Of a DNA stretch of 33,017 nt, positions 7,614-15,627 are shown in pieces (the stretch's first letter is position 1; each line of letters opens with the position of its first letter). A program made the position numbers and the translations under genes. The notes beneath the pieces were generated by a model that was not told where the DNA came from, searched no databases, and saw only the letters and a program-made list of their open reading frames with translations. This DNA comes from an uncultured Actinomycetes bacterium (GTDB lineage Bacteria > Actinomycetota > Actinomycetes > S36-B12): positions 1 to 33,017 of the forward strand of contig CAJXUJ010000003.1 in NCBI GenBank assembly GCA_913061025.1, given 5' to 3'.

Positions 7614-8824
7614 ACCAGATCCTCGTCGTCGGTTTCTGCTAGTTCGAGTCCGACGGCTGATGAGGTGGCTCGACGATCGACTTTCCCGCTGGCCGTCGTT
7701 GCGAACTCGGTCACCCGATGGATGGACGTGGGAACTGCGATGGAGCCGAGACCGGGAGTGATGCGCGCGCGGATGTCCTCAGAGTCGATTTCGTCGCCTA
7801 TGTAGATCATTGCAATCCGGACATCGTGGTTGGCGTCGAACGTTGGAACAACTATCACGCTGTCGACCCCGGGATGGTCGGTAAGCCGATCCTCGATCGC
7901 CAGCAGATCGACATTCACGCCCTGGATACTGACGATGTCGTCGAGACGCCCGATCACCTGCAGAGTGCCGTCCATCCAACGCCCGCGATCGTTCGTGCGC
8001 AGCCATCCATGTGCAAAGGCCTCGTTGGCGCCATCTCGGTAGCCCTGGGCGAGCATCGGGCCAGACAGGCTGACGCGTTGGTCGTGGTCGTTGACGTTGA
8101 CGTCAACCCCCGGGAGGGGGATTCCATTCAGTACGCAACCGCCGCTCGTCTCGGTCATGCCATACGTGGTGGTGACGGCGATTCCGGCGTCGTCACAGTC
8201 GCGCGCAGCCTGGGGTGCAAGGGCCGCCCCACCGACGAGGATCAATGAGCAGCGCGCGAGTGCTCTGCGGCCCGAGTCAGTGGCCAGCAGTCGCGGCAAT
8301 TGCGTTGGCACGAGTGAGACGGCGATCGGGCGATTGAATGACTCAGCTGTATCGACCGCTTCTGCGAAAGCGTGATCGGTGAAGCGCTCCGCACCGCCGA
8401 CGCTACTGACCGCTACCGGGCTCCGACCGGTCGCGTGAGCTCGGACGAGCACGTTGAGTCCGCCGATCGATGTCGGGGGTATAGCCAGGATCCAGGTTGG
8501 GTCACCACCGGCACGTGCGTTGACGTGGGACGTCATGGAGGTGAGCGCCGAAGCGGTCAGCATCACTCCACGCGGATTACCCGTCGAACCGGAGGTGCTC
8601 ATCACGACGGCGGTGTCCATGGGCACGGGTCGGTCGGGATCAACGGCGTCGCGAATAGCGGACACCACGGCGGTCGGCAGCGCCGATGATTCCTGTGGAA
8701 TGGGAGCGATCGCGGCGTCACCTGCGAGCGCGGCCGACAGTCGAGCCCAGATAGCGGTGACCGCTGCGGGTCCGCTCGGCACCTCGATCAGTTCGAGGGT
8801 CCGTTCTGTGGCGCTGTTCGACAT
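7610..8824 (-). CDS. menE: o-succinylbenzoate--CoA ligase MenE
   Basis: A 404-residue acyl-adenylate-forming enzyme that converts o-succinylbenzoate to its CoA thioester in menaquinone synthesis. The ATP-binding loop STSGSTGNPRGV is at about 76-87, YGMTETSGG at 221-229, the hinge region GRLDD at 292-296, and the C-terminal catalytic Lys at 381 in ATTASGKVDRR. It is shorter than typical ~500-residue ligases, as are other actinobacterial MenE proteins that lack much of the N-terminal subdomain. The frame is open to 8875, but the ATG at 8824 has a TACGCT -10 box 7 nt upstream and matches the expected N-terminus. It is divergent from menB across a 37-bp gap and coupled to menA. Confidence 0.93.
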   Translation of the reverse strand: MSNSATERTLELIEVPSGPAAVTAIWARLSAALAGDAAIAPIPQESSALPTAVVSAIRDAVDPDRPVPMDTAVVMSTSGSTGNPRGVMLTASALTSMTSHVNARAGGDPTWILAIPPTSIGGLNVLVRAHATGRSPVAVSSVGGAERFTDHAFAEAVDTAESFNRPIAVSLVPTQLPRLLATDSGRRALARCSLILVGGAALAPQAARDCDDAGIAVTTTYGMTETSGGCVLNGIPLPGVDVNVNDHDQRVSLSGPMLAQGYRDGANEAFAHGWLRTNDRGRWMDGTLQVIGRLDDIVSIQGVNVDLLAIEDRLTDHPGVDSVIVVPTFDANHDVRIAMIYIGDEIDSEDIRARITPGLGSIAVPTSIHRVTEFATTASGKVDRRATSSAVGLELAETDDEDLV

Positions 8825-8831
8825 CGTGCCG

Positions 8832-8837
8832 AGCGTA
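8832..8837 (-). promoter_or_regulatory. -10 box (TACGCT on the minus strand) for the menE-menA transcript
   Basis: Read on the minus strand, TACGCT is followed by 7 nt and the menE ATG at 8824. It is 11 bp from the oppositely directed menB -10 box. Confidence 0.5.
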
Positions 8838-8848
8838 GGTGCTGCCGG

Positions 8849-8854
8849 TAGCGT
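8849..8854 (+). promoter_or_regulatory. -10 box (TAGCGT) for the menB-menC-menD transcript
   Basis: TAGCGT is followed by 7 nt (TGTCGCT) and the menB ATG at 8862, which implies a leader of 0-1 nt. No Shine-Dalgarno sequence is present. Confidence 0.5.
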
Positions 8855-8861
8855 TGTCGCT

Positions 8862-9794
8862 ATGGATACCCGCACGCGCTACCCACTGCCACCCGTTGCT
8901 CCTGACGATTCGCCGGTGTGGCAAGACCCGGCTCATAGTTCGATGCGCGCGGGGTGCGGATGGGAAACGGTGGGTGACTATCGGGACATCCGATACGAGA
9001 TTTCCACGGGTGACGACGCGGGGATTGCCAAGATCACGATCAACCGGCCGCACAAGCGGAACGCCTTCCGGCCGCAGACTCTCTTCGAACTCTCGCACGC
9101 AATGAACGTCGCCCGTGATGACGACCGCATCGGGGTCATCATCCTGACTGGGCAGGGCGATCTCGCCTTCTGCTCGGGAGGCGATCAGGTGATCAGGGGA
9201 GACGACGGTTACATCGGCGACGACGAGGTCGCGGATAAGGGAATCGGTCGGCTGAATGTGCTCGATTTGCAGATCCAGATTCGACGCACTCCCAAGCCGG
9301 TGATCGCGATGATTGCGGGCTACGCCATCGGCGGTGGCCACGTGCTCCATGTGGTCTGCGATCTGAGCATTGCCGCGGACAACGCGCGCTTTGGTCAGAC
9401 GGGTCCCAAAGTTGGTTCCTTCGATGGGGGATACGGCTCGGGTCTACTGGCCCGGACCATCGGGCAGAAGCGATCGCGTGAGGTTTGGTACACCTGCCGG
9501 CAGTACGGGGCCGAGCAGGCTTTTGACTGGGGTCTGGTGAACGCCGTTGTTCCGATCGAGGATCTCGAGATCGAGACGGTTCGCTGGGCTCGGGACATGC
9601 TGCAGTTGTCGCCGCTCGCACTGCGAATGCTGAAGGCTTCGCACAACGCGGCCGACGATGGCCTCGCGGGTGTGCAGCAGTTGGCAGGCGATGCGACGCT
9701 GCTGTTCTACATGACCGAAGAGGCGCAAGAAGGGCGAGACGCCTACAAAGAGAAGCGTGCCCCGGACTTCGAGCAGTTCCCGCGGCGTCCGTGA
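8862..9794 (+). CDS. menB: 1,4-dihydroxy-2-naphthoyl-CoA synthase MenB, bicarbonate-site (type I) form
   Basis: A 310-residue crotonase-fold enzyme that cyclises o-succinylbenzoyl-CoA to 1,4-dihydroxy-2-naphthoyl-CoA. It has NRPHKRNAFRP (61-71), the oxyanion-hole region FCSGGDQ (103-109), GYAIGGGH (153-160) and FGQTGPKVGSFDGGYGSG (177-194). The C-terminal half (ATLLFYMTEEAQEGRDAYKE) strongly resembles the E. coli/Bacillus form. Gln179, Gly181 and Trp209 fall at the spacing of E. coli Gln154, Gly156 and Trp184, which bind the bicarbonate cofactor. Mycobacterial MenB instead has Asp at the Gly position. The frame is open upstream to 8454 antisense to menE, but the ATG at 8862 with its -10 box is the sensible start. 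Its stop overlaps the menC GTG by 4 nt. Confidence 0.95.
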   Translation: MDTRTRYPLPPVAPDDSPVWQDPAHSSMRAGCGWETVGDYRDIRYEISTGDDAGIAKITINRPHKRNAFRPQTLFELSHAMNVARDDDRIGVIILTGQGDLAFCSGGDQVIRGDDGYIGDDEVADKGIGRLNVLDLQIQIRRTPKPVIAMIAGYAIGGGHVLHVVCDLSIAADNARFGQTGPKVGSFDGGYGSGLLARTIGQKRSREVWYTCRQYGAEQAFDWGLVNAVVPIEDLEIETVRWARDMLQLSPLALRMLKASHNAADDGLAGVQQLAGDATLLFYMTEEAQEGRDAYKEKRAPDFEQFPRRP

Positions 9795-10858
9795 CATCAG
9801 GCTGGCCTCCTGGGCCGGAGTCGGTCGAGGAGCTGCTCGGCGCTGCGGTTGCCTTCTCGCTCCCCTTGCGAGTTCCCTTCCGGGGTCTGACTGTTCGCGA
9901 GGGCATGCTGATCAAAGGGCCATCGGGTTGGGGTGAGTTCGCGCCGTTCGACGATTACGACGCGTCTCGAAGCGCTCGCTGGTTGGCGGCCGGTCTCGAG
10001 GCAGCCTGGGGTGAGTGGCCACCGGCGTTGCGTTCGTCGATCGAGGTCAACGCGATCATCCCCGGCGTCGATGCGACTCGAGCGGGTGCTCTTGCGCGGG
10101 AAGCGATCTGGGAGCAGGGGTGCACCACGATCAAAGTCAAGGTCGGGACATCCCTCGCCGATGACGAAGCTCGAGTGGTGGCAGTACGGGACGCGTTGGA
10201 CTCATCCAATGTCGATGGCCGGATCCGACTCGACGCGAACGGTCTGTGGAGTCTGGAGCAGGCACGCACCGCGCTCCGTCGCCTCGGTCGCTATGGAATC
10301 GAATACGTGGAGCAGCCGTGCGCCACGTTGGACGACATCGCTCGGCTCCGCGCGGAGGTGGATGTTCCTATCGCGGTCGATGAGGTGATTCGGCTGGCTT
10401 CGGATCCGCAGGGTGTTCGCTTGGACGGCAAAGCTGATGTGGCTATCTGCAAGCCGATGACGGTTGGCGGTGCACACGCAACCGTTCGTTTTGCGGAACG
10501 AGTGGGAGTCCCGGTAGTGATCAGCGGATCTTTGGATTCGAGCATTGGGCTGTCGGCGTGTATCGCCGCTGCGGCCGCGCTCCCCGACCTTCCATTCGCG
10601 AGTGGGCTCGGCACCGGTGCCCTGTTCGAACGCGATGTCACGGATCCGCCGATCCGTCCGACATCAGGGAAACTAACCGTCGAGCGAACGGCCCCCGACC
10701 TCGAAGCGTTGATGCATGCGACAGAAGGCGTGTCCGAGGAGCGAGCCCGCTGGTGGCGCGAACGCCTGGTCGAGGCGTATCAGGTGCTGACATTGAGCGA
10801 TTACGCTGACGTCCGCGGGCCTGACCCGTCCACGGACGCGAGGAAGATGGAAGGCTGA
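9791..10858 (+). CDS. menC: o-succinylbenzoate synthase MenC
   Basis: A 355-residue enolase-superfamily dehydratase that converts SHCHC to o-succinylbenzoate. It has the N-terminal capping domain (GWGEFAPFDDYD, 46-57) and a barrel with the KxK motif TIKVKVG (Lys115, Lys117), metal ligands Asp148 (RLDANG), Glu174 (YVEQPC) and Asp197 (VDEVIR), and the second catalytic Lys221 (ICKPMTVGG). All key residues are present. It starts with a GTG overlapping the menB stop (GTGA), so the genes are coupled. The stop is 4 nt before menD. In M. tuberculosis an alpha/beta hydrolase (Rv0554, possible MenH) lies between menC and menD; it is absent here. Confidence 0.94.
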   Translation: MTSGWPPGPESVEELLGAAVAFSLPLRVPFRGLTVREGMLIKGPSGWGEFAPFDDYDASRSARWLAAGLEAAWGEWPPALRSSIEVNAIIPGVDATRAGALAREAIWEQGCTTIKVKVGTSLADDEARVVAVRDALDSSNVDGRIRLDANGLWSLEQARTALRRLGRYGIEYVEQPCATLDDIARLRAEVDVPIAVDEVIRLASDPQGVRLDGKADVAICKPMTVGGAHATVRFAERVGVPVVISGSLDSSIGLSACIAAAAALPDLPFASGLGTGALFERDVTDPPIRPTSGKLTVERTAPDLEALMHATEGVSEERARWWRERLVEAYQVLTLSDYADVRGPDPSTDARKMEG

Positions 10859-10862
10859 GCCC

Positions 10863-12617
10863 GTGGAAACCCAGATGCCTCCGTCGGTTGCCCAAGCCCT
10901 CGTGATGGTGGACGAACTCATGCGCTGCGGTGTCACGGATGTGGTGCTCGGCGTGGGGTCTCGGTCGGCACCATTGGCCCTTGCGTTGGCGGCCGCAGAA
11001 GAACGAGGCGAAATTCGACTCCACGTACGCGTCGACGAGCGCGTCGCGGGATTCCTTGCCCTGGGAATCGGCAAGGCGACGGGGGTGCCCGCTGCAGTCG
11101 TGACGACTTCGGGAACGGCCGTGGCAAATCTGCTGCCGGCCGTCGTTGAAGCTCACGAGTCGCGCATCCCACTCATCGTCCTCACCGCGGATCGGCCGGG
11201 CCGCCTTCGCGATGTGGGCGCTAACCAGGTGATCGCTCAGTCGGGCATCTTCGGCAGGTTCAGCAAACTCGACATTGACATGGAGCCGGCCCACGGCAAC
11301 GAGAATCGCTACTGGCGGTCCACAGTCGCCCGGAGCGTGGCGGTGGCGACGGATTCCATCGATCCGGGACCCGTTCACGTGAACGCTCCCTTCGAGGAAC
11401 CCCTCGTCGGTGACGCGGTGATGCAGCCACTCCCGCCCACGTTGGCAGGTCGCCCTGATGGTCGGCCGTGGACCGCGGATGCACGGCTCGTCGCCGGGAT
11501 GAGCATTCCGCTGGACGAGGCGCTCGCGCTGCTCGATGAGCAGGCGACCGTTCCCGCGCGGGGCCTGATCGTGGTTGGTGATCACAATGACGACGACACC
11601 GTGGATCTCGTAGACGAACTCGCCGATGCGCTCGGCTGGCCGGTCATCTCCGAACCATCGGGACGAGCGAGTGGCGCTCAGCAGGGATTGGCGCACGGTC
11701 CGCTGGTGTGTGACGACCCGAGTTTCGTCGATGCTCATGTCCCGGATCTGGTGATCACAGTGGGCCGGGTAGGTCTCTACCGCTCGCTAGCGGCGTTGAT
11801 AGCCGCATCGACCATGCACATCGCAGTCGACACGCGCTCGTCCTGGAGTGACCCCACTCGCAGTGCCGACCTAGTACTCGCGTCGGTCCCATTGCCTCCC
11901 TCGTCGGCGGGCGATGACCCCGAGTGGTGGTCGGATTGGGAACGGGCGGACCTCCTTGCGGCCGCTGCCGTGGAGACAGTGCTCGGTTCGGACAGTGGTG
12001 TGCTGACCGGAATGCAAGTAGCGCGCGTCGTGACGAGTGTGCTTCCGGAAGACGGTCAGTTGTTTCTCGGATCCTCTTCTGTGGTCCGACACGTCGGCAG
12101 TTTCGCCGGAGGCTCGCTCGCCACTATCGATGTTCTGGGGAACCGTGGAACGTCCGGCATCGATGGCTGTGTGTCGACCGCGTGGGGTGCAGCGGTGGGC
12201 TTTCAAGCACTCGGTGGAGGCTCGACCGTGGCGTTGGTTGGCGATGAGACCTTCTGGTACGACTCCAATGCCCTCGCCGTGTCACAGGAAGAACCGCGGC
12301 CCGATCTCGTCGTCGTCGTTGTGGACAACGACGGCGCCGGAATCTTCTCGACGCTCGAACAGGGTGCGGGCGCGTTCGAGTCGCACTTCGATCGGGTCTT
12401 CGGAGTGCCGTTGGGTCTTCGACTGTCGGAGCTCGCGTCGAGCTACGGCGTCTCGGTTTGCGAAGTCACCTCGGGCTCAGAGTTAGCCGAGGCAGTGAGC
12501 GAGCGGCTGTCGGACGGAGTTCACGTCGTGGTTGTCCGAACCTGCGATCGGACGATGGAGGCTGAAACACTCTCGAGCGTGCGGGATGCCGTTCGCCAGG
12601 CGATCGACAGCGGCTGA
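10863..12617 (+). CDS. menD: 2-succinyl-5-enolpyruvyl-6-hydroxy-3-cyclohexene-1-carboxylate synthase MenD
   Basis: A 584-residue thiamine-diphosphate enzyme that adds the succinic semialdehyde unit from 2-oxoglutarate to isochorismate. Glu59 in RVDERVAGFLALGIGKATG is the ThDP-activating glutamate. TTSGTAVANLLPAVVEA and LTADRPGRLRDVGANQ are MenD signatures, and the Mg/ThDP motif begins GDETFWYDSNAL (Asp461) and ends VVDNDGAGIFSTLEQG. Length is normal for the family. The GTG at 10863 is preceded by a weak AAGG ribosome site; an ATG at 10875 is a possible alternative start. The gene lies 4 nt after menC and 12 nt before the TetR-like/ACT-like/GNAT gene. Confidence 0.95.
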   Translation: METQMPPSVAQALVMVDELMRCGVTDVVLGVGSRSAPLALALAAAEERGEIRLHVRVDERVAGFLALGIGKATGVPAAVVTTSGTAVANLLPAVVEAHESRIPLIVLTADRPGRLRDVGANQVIAQSGIFGRFSKLDIDMEPAHGNENRYWRSTVARSVAVATDSIDPGPVHVNAPFEEPLVGDAVMQPLPPTLAGRPDGRPWTADARLVAGMSIPLDEALALLDEQATVPARGLIVVGDHNDDDTVDLVDELADALGWPVISEPSGRASGAQQGLAHGPLVCDDPSFVDAHVPDLVITVGRVGLYRSLAALIAASTMHIAVDTRSSWSDPTRSADLVLASVPLPPSSAGDDPEWWSDWERADLLAAAAVETVLGSDSGVLTGMQVARVVTSVLPEDGQLFLGSSSVVRHVGSFAGGSLATIDVLGNRGTSGIDGCVSTAWGAAVGFQALGGGSTVALVGDETFWYDSNALAVSQEEPRPDLVVVVVDNDGAGIFSTLEQGAGAFESHFDRVFGVPLGLRLSELASSYGVSVCEVTSGSELAEAVSERLSDGVHVVVVRTCDRTMEAETLSSVRDAVRQAIDSG

Positions 12618-12629
12618 CGAGTCAGTTTC

Positions 12630-14345
12630 ATGGACCCCGAGCGTCGCGAAAGGATCGTTCAAGCAGCGGCCGATCTGTTTGCCGCTTACGGAGTAATCAA
12701 CGTCGGACGACACGACATCGCGCGCCGAGCCGACGTCACGATGCGATCGGTGAACGCCGTCAGTGCCCACCGAACAGACCTGCTCCGGGAAGTGCTCGAG
12801 CGTCTCCCGACCAGCCCGGTTGCCGAAGCCATCCGGGCGCAGGCGGATAGCCCCTCCGATGAAGAATCTGGGGCGACGGCGATGTCGGCTCTTCTGTCTG
12901 CCGCTCACGAAGCGCTGGGTAACCCATCGGCAGCATGGGATCCGCTCGAATTGCAGGCTCTCGCGGCCGCGCCTTATGACGACGCTCTGCGCGCCCTTGT
13001 CGGATACCGCGTCGAGCGCCGCTGGGATGCGGTGCGCGAAGTCCTTCGACAACTCGAAATCTCCGGTGACCGGAAAGACGTAGATGCAGCGGTTTTGCAC
13101 GTGCTGGCTGTAGGGATCGGTGTTGCTGTGCTCGCACCGGTTCTGCCGGGGGCGCACGACACCCGGGCGTGGACTGCTTTAACAGCCCGCATCATGGAGA
13201 GCCTGTCTGCGCATGAGCCGCTTGCCGGACAGGGGTCGGGATTGGGGCCAGCGGGCCGCACCTGGCGGGCGCGACTACAGCTTCCGAGCGGCCCGGATTC
13301 GATTGCTCACCTCACTCGGGTGTTGTCCATGCTCGACGTATCACTCGTCACGATGACGGTGGCTCCGGTAGGGGCCGACGAGACTATGTCCCTGATTGAT
13401 CTGATCCTTCGGTCTTCCGATCAGATGTCGCGCGCGATGGTTGTCGATTCCCTTCGGACTGTGGGTGAAGACGTGGTAGTCGGTCGAGGTCAAGAAGGCG
13501 ATGTCGATGATGTTGCCGCCCGAGTTCTCGAACTCAGCACTCGATTACTCGGTCAACCGGAGTTCGCTCCGCAAGCTGCCGCCGAACTGCTGCTCGCGGA
13601 TTCCTGGCAAGTGGTCGACGCCTCGGTGGGCGAGGACTCCTCGCCTTTTGCGGCCCGTCTGCAGTGGACGGTTGATCGACACGTGATCGTCCGCCGAGCC
13701 AACGCCCCCTTCACCGCTGGTGAGTACGCGCGCGCGACCGCGCTGCTGGAGTTGATGGACGCGGTAACCGTGGCTCACGGCGCTGCGAGTTTCGGCTGGC
13801 TCGACACTCTTGCCGATGGCACGGAGTTGGTTACTCGGCTTGCGCGGCCCGAGGACACCGCCGAAGTCGAGAACCTGCATCGGCGCTGTTCCCCTGACAG
13901 CCTCTATCAGCGGTATTTCACGCCGAAGAACACGTGGCGTGAAGAGAACCTGCGCCGAATCTCCGGAGGTCACCGCGGGATCACCCTCGTCGTTACCCGG
14001 GGCGAGGCCGAGATCGTGGCTATTGGAAACGCTTTTCCGCTTACTCCGGACGAGGGGGACTCCGAACACTTCACCCGGGGCGAAGTTGCCTTACTGGTGG
14101 ACGACGAATGGCACGGACAGGGCATCGGTCGGCTGCTGCTCAGCCATCTCATCGAATCGGCCCCGCAATTGGGGTTCACGCACCTGGTGGCTTTCGTACT
14201 GGAAGACAACGTCGCAATGCAGTCGTTGCTCGACGCGGAGGTGTGGGAGACGCGTCCGGCCCCCGATCTCGGAGCGAATGCGCGCGCATACGCCGCTTCG
14301 GTTGAAGCGCTTAGCGAGACTCGAGAGCCGTCTTCATCGGAATGA
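12630..14345 (+). CDS. three-part protein: TetR-like N-terminus, ACT-like middle, GNAT acetyltransferase C-terminus
   Basis: A 571-residue protein with no single familiar name. Residues about 7-54 read as a TetR helix-turn-helix (RRERIVQAAADLFAAYG, HDIARRADVT), but the usual LYxYF after the turn is SVNAV, so the recognition region is degenerate. Residues about 80-195 are helical, like a TetR ligand domain. Residues about 213-285 (RARLQLPSGPDSIAHLTRVL, DVSLVTMTVAP) have an ACT-like pattern. Residues about 400-540 are a GNAT domain with the acetyl-CoA loop GQGIGRLL at 496-503. ACT-GNAT proteins of actinobacteria (MaKat of Micromonospora, AAPatA of Saccharopolyspora) are amino-acid-controlled lysine acetyltransferases, so this is probably a relative with an added TetR-like part. 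The gene follows menD by 12 nt, likely in the same transcript, and its 3' end overlaps convergent menF by 35 nt. GNAT assignment is firm, TetR-like good, ACT moderate; the target is unknown. Confidence 0.78.
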   Translation: MDPERRERIVQAAADLFAAYGVINVGRHDIARRADVTMRSVNAVSAHRTDLLREVLERLPTSPVAEAIRAQADSPSDEESGATAMSALLSAAHEALGNPSAAWDPLELQALAAAPYDDALRALVGYRVERRWDAVREVLRQLEISGDRKDVDAAVLHVLAVGIGVAVLAPVLPGAHDTRAWTALTARIMESLSAHEPLAGQGSGLGPAGRTWRARLQLPSGPDSIAHLTRVLSMLDVSLVTMTVAPVGADETMSLIDLILRSSDQMSRAMVVDSLRTVGEDVVVGRGQEGDVDDVAARVLELSTRLLGQPEFAPQAAAELLLADSWQVVDASVGEDSSPFAARLQWTVDRHVIVRRANAPFTAGEYARATALLELMDAVTVAHGAASFGWLDTLADGTELVTRLARPEDTAEVENLHRRCSPDSLYQRYFTPKNTWREENLRRISGGHRGITLVVTRGEAEIVAIGNAFPLTPDEGDSEHFTRGEVALLVDDEWHGQGIGRLLLSHLIESAPQLGFTHLVAFVLEDNVAMQSLLDAEVWETRPAPDLGANARAYAASVEALSETREPSSSE

Positions 14346-15576
14346 GCTTGGCGCGCGACTCGGCGAGTTCGCGTTCGGGATCGGAACCGGCCACGATGCC
14401 GCAGCCGGCGAAGGCGCGGACAGTTCCGGCCTCCCGATTCACGAGTCCGCAGCGCAGAGCAATGCCGAACTCGCCATCTCCTCGAGCGTCGAACCAGCCC
14501 ACCGGACCCGCGTAGCGATCGCGGGACATCCCTTCAAGTTCTCCAATGACAGTCAACGCCCGTTCGGTGGGAGTGCCGCACACCGCCGCGGTGGGGTGCA
14601 GTGAAGCGGCGAGCGAAAGGAGTGATGCGTCGTCGGCGAGACGGCCCGTGACGTCGGTCGCGAGGTGCTGAACGTTCGCGAGTTCGAGCACGCCGGGGCT
14701 TTCGGGGAGGTCCATGTCGGTGCAGTGCGTAGCGAGCGCCTTTGCGACGGAGCGAACGGCATACGCGTGCTCGGCAAGGTCCTTGTCGCTGGCGAGCAAT
14801 GCCTGCGCCAACCCTTGATCCTCTGCGCTATCGCCGCGGCGTCGCACGGTCCCGGCGAGTACCCGACTCGTGACCAAATCACCGGTTCTACGAACGAGCA
14901 GTTCCGGGGTGGCGCCGACGAGATCCGCAACGTTGAACGTCCAGCAGGTCGGATAGTCGCGAGCCAGCCGGTCGAGCAGCAGTCGAGAATCCACGTCACC
15001 TTCGACGTGAGCTATGACGTCTCGCGCGAGAACCACTTTGTCGATCTCACCCGCATTGATGCGTTCGACCGCCTGGCCGACGGCCTTCTCCCACTCCGGT
15101 CCGCTCATCGCGCCGTCGTTCCACGTAACCGAGATGGGGGAGTGTCGGGGTGTGTGCGCGGTGATCTCGTCGGCACGGATAGGTGCCTCGGCGCCCGGCG
15201 CGTGGATCGTGGTCAACCACGCTTGACCCGAACGCTGTCCGACGAGGACCGCGGGAACGATGATTTCCGAGGCGTCCTGAGGGTCGAAGGCGTACGACGC
15301 AAAGGCAATGGGGCCGGTGCCCGGCACGCTCACCGAGTCATCGATGGACATCGTTTCCAGGAGTTCTGCCCACCACCGCTGGGAGCGGGAGAAGCGTTCC
15401 ACTCCGCGAACCTGCAATCGCGCCGCGATGCCCCAACCGACGAGTCCTTCACCGCGCCGTACCCAACACAGGTTCTCGCCGTCGGGCAGTAGCGACAGCA
15501 GGTCGAGATCCGCATCCAGGGGACGGGTAGTCGCAATGAGCTGTGTAGGTGCTTCTGCGTGGGGATGCGGGGACAC
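14311..15576 (-). CDS. menF: isochorismate synthase (MenF/EntC family)
   Basis: A 421-residue chorismate-binding enzyme. The C-terminal two thirds carry the family hallmarks: INAGEIDKVVLARDV with general base Lys180, TPELLVRR, AGTVRRRGD, HPTAAVCGTPTERAL, and FAGCGIVAGSDPERELAESR with the Mg-binding glutamates. Together with menD, C, E and B nearby this points to isochorismate for menaquinone rather than siderophore synthesis, and no siderophore genes are seen. The GTG at 15576 is preceded on its strand by TACCCT and 6 nt, suggesting a leaderless mRNA. It is divergent from ubiE and its 3' end overlaps the GNAT fusion gene by 35 nt. Confidence 0.93.
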   Translation of the reverse strand: MSPHPHAEAPTQLIATTRPLDADLDLLSLLPDGENLCWVRRGEGLVGWGIAARLQVRGVERFSRSQRWWAELLETMSIDDSVSVPGTGPIAFASYAFDPQDASEIIVPAVLVGQRSGQAWLTTIHAPGAEAPIRADEITAHTPRHSPISVTWNDGAMSGPEWEKAVGQAVERINAGEIDKVVLARDVIAHVEGDVDSRLLLDRLARDYPTCWTFNVADLVGATPELLVRRTGDLVTSRVLAGTVRRRGDSAEDQGLAQALLASDKDLAEHAYAVRSVAKALATHCTDMDLPESPGVLELANVQHLATDVTGRLADDASLLSLAASLHPTAAVCGTPTERALTVIGELEGMSRDRYAGPVGWFDARGDGEFGIALRCGLVNREAGTVRAFAGCGIVAGSDPERELAESRAKLIPMKTALESR

Positions 15577-15582
15577 CCAAGA

Positions 15583-15588
15583 AGGGTA
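15583..15588 (-). promoter_or_regulatory. -10 box (TACCCT on the minus strand) for menF
   Basis: TACCCT, then 6 nt (TCTTGG), then the menF GTG at 15576 on the minus strand. It has the same geometry as the other predicted leaderless promoters in this window. Confidence 0.5.
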
Positions 15589-15627
15589 GGGGCATCACCG
15601 GTGCTTGTCCTCTGGGAGCATTCGGCC

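Noticed and set aside
8454..8861. N-terminal extension of menB by 136 codons
   Set aside because: The extension is antisense to menE and does not resemble MenB; the -10 box and family alignment place the start at 8862.
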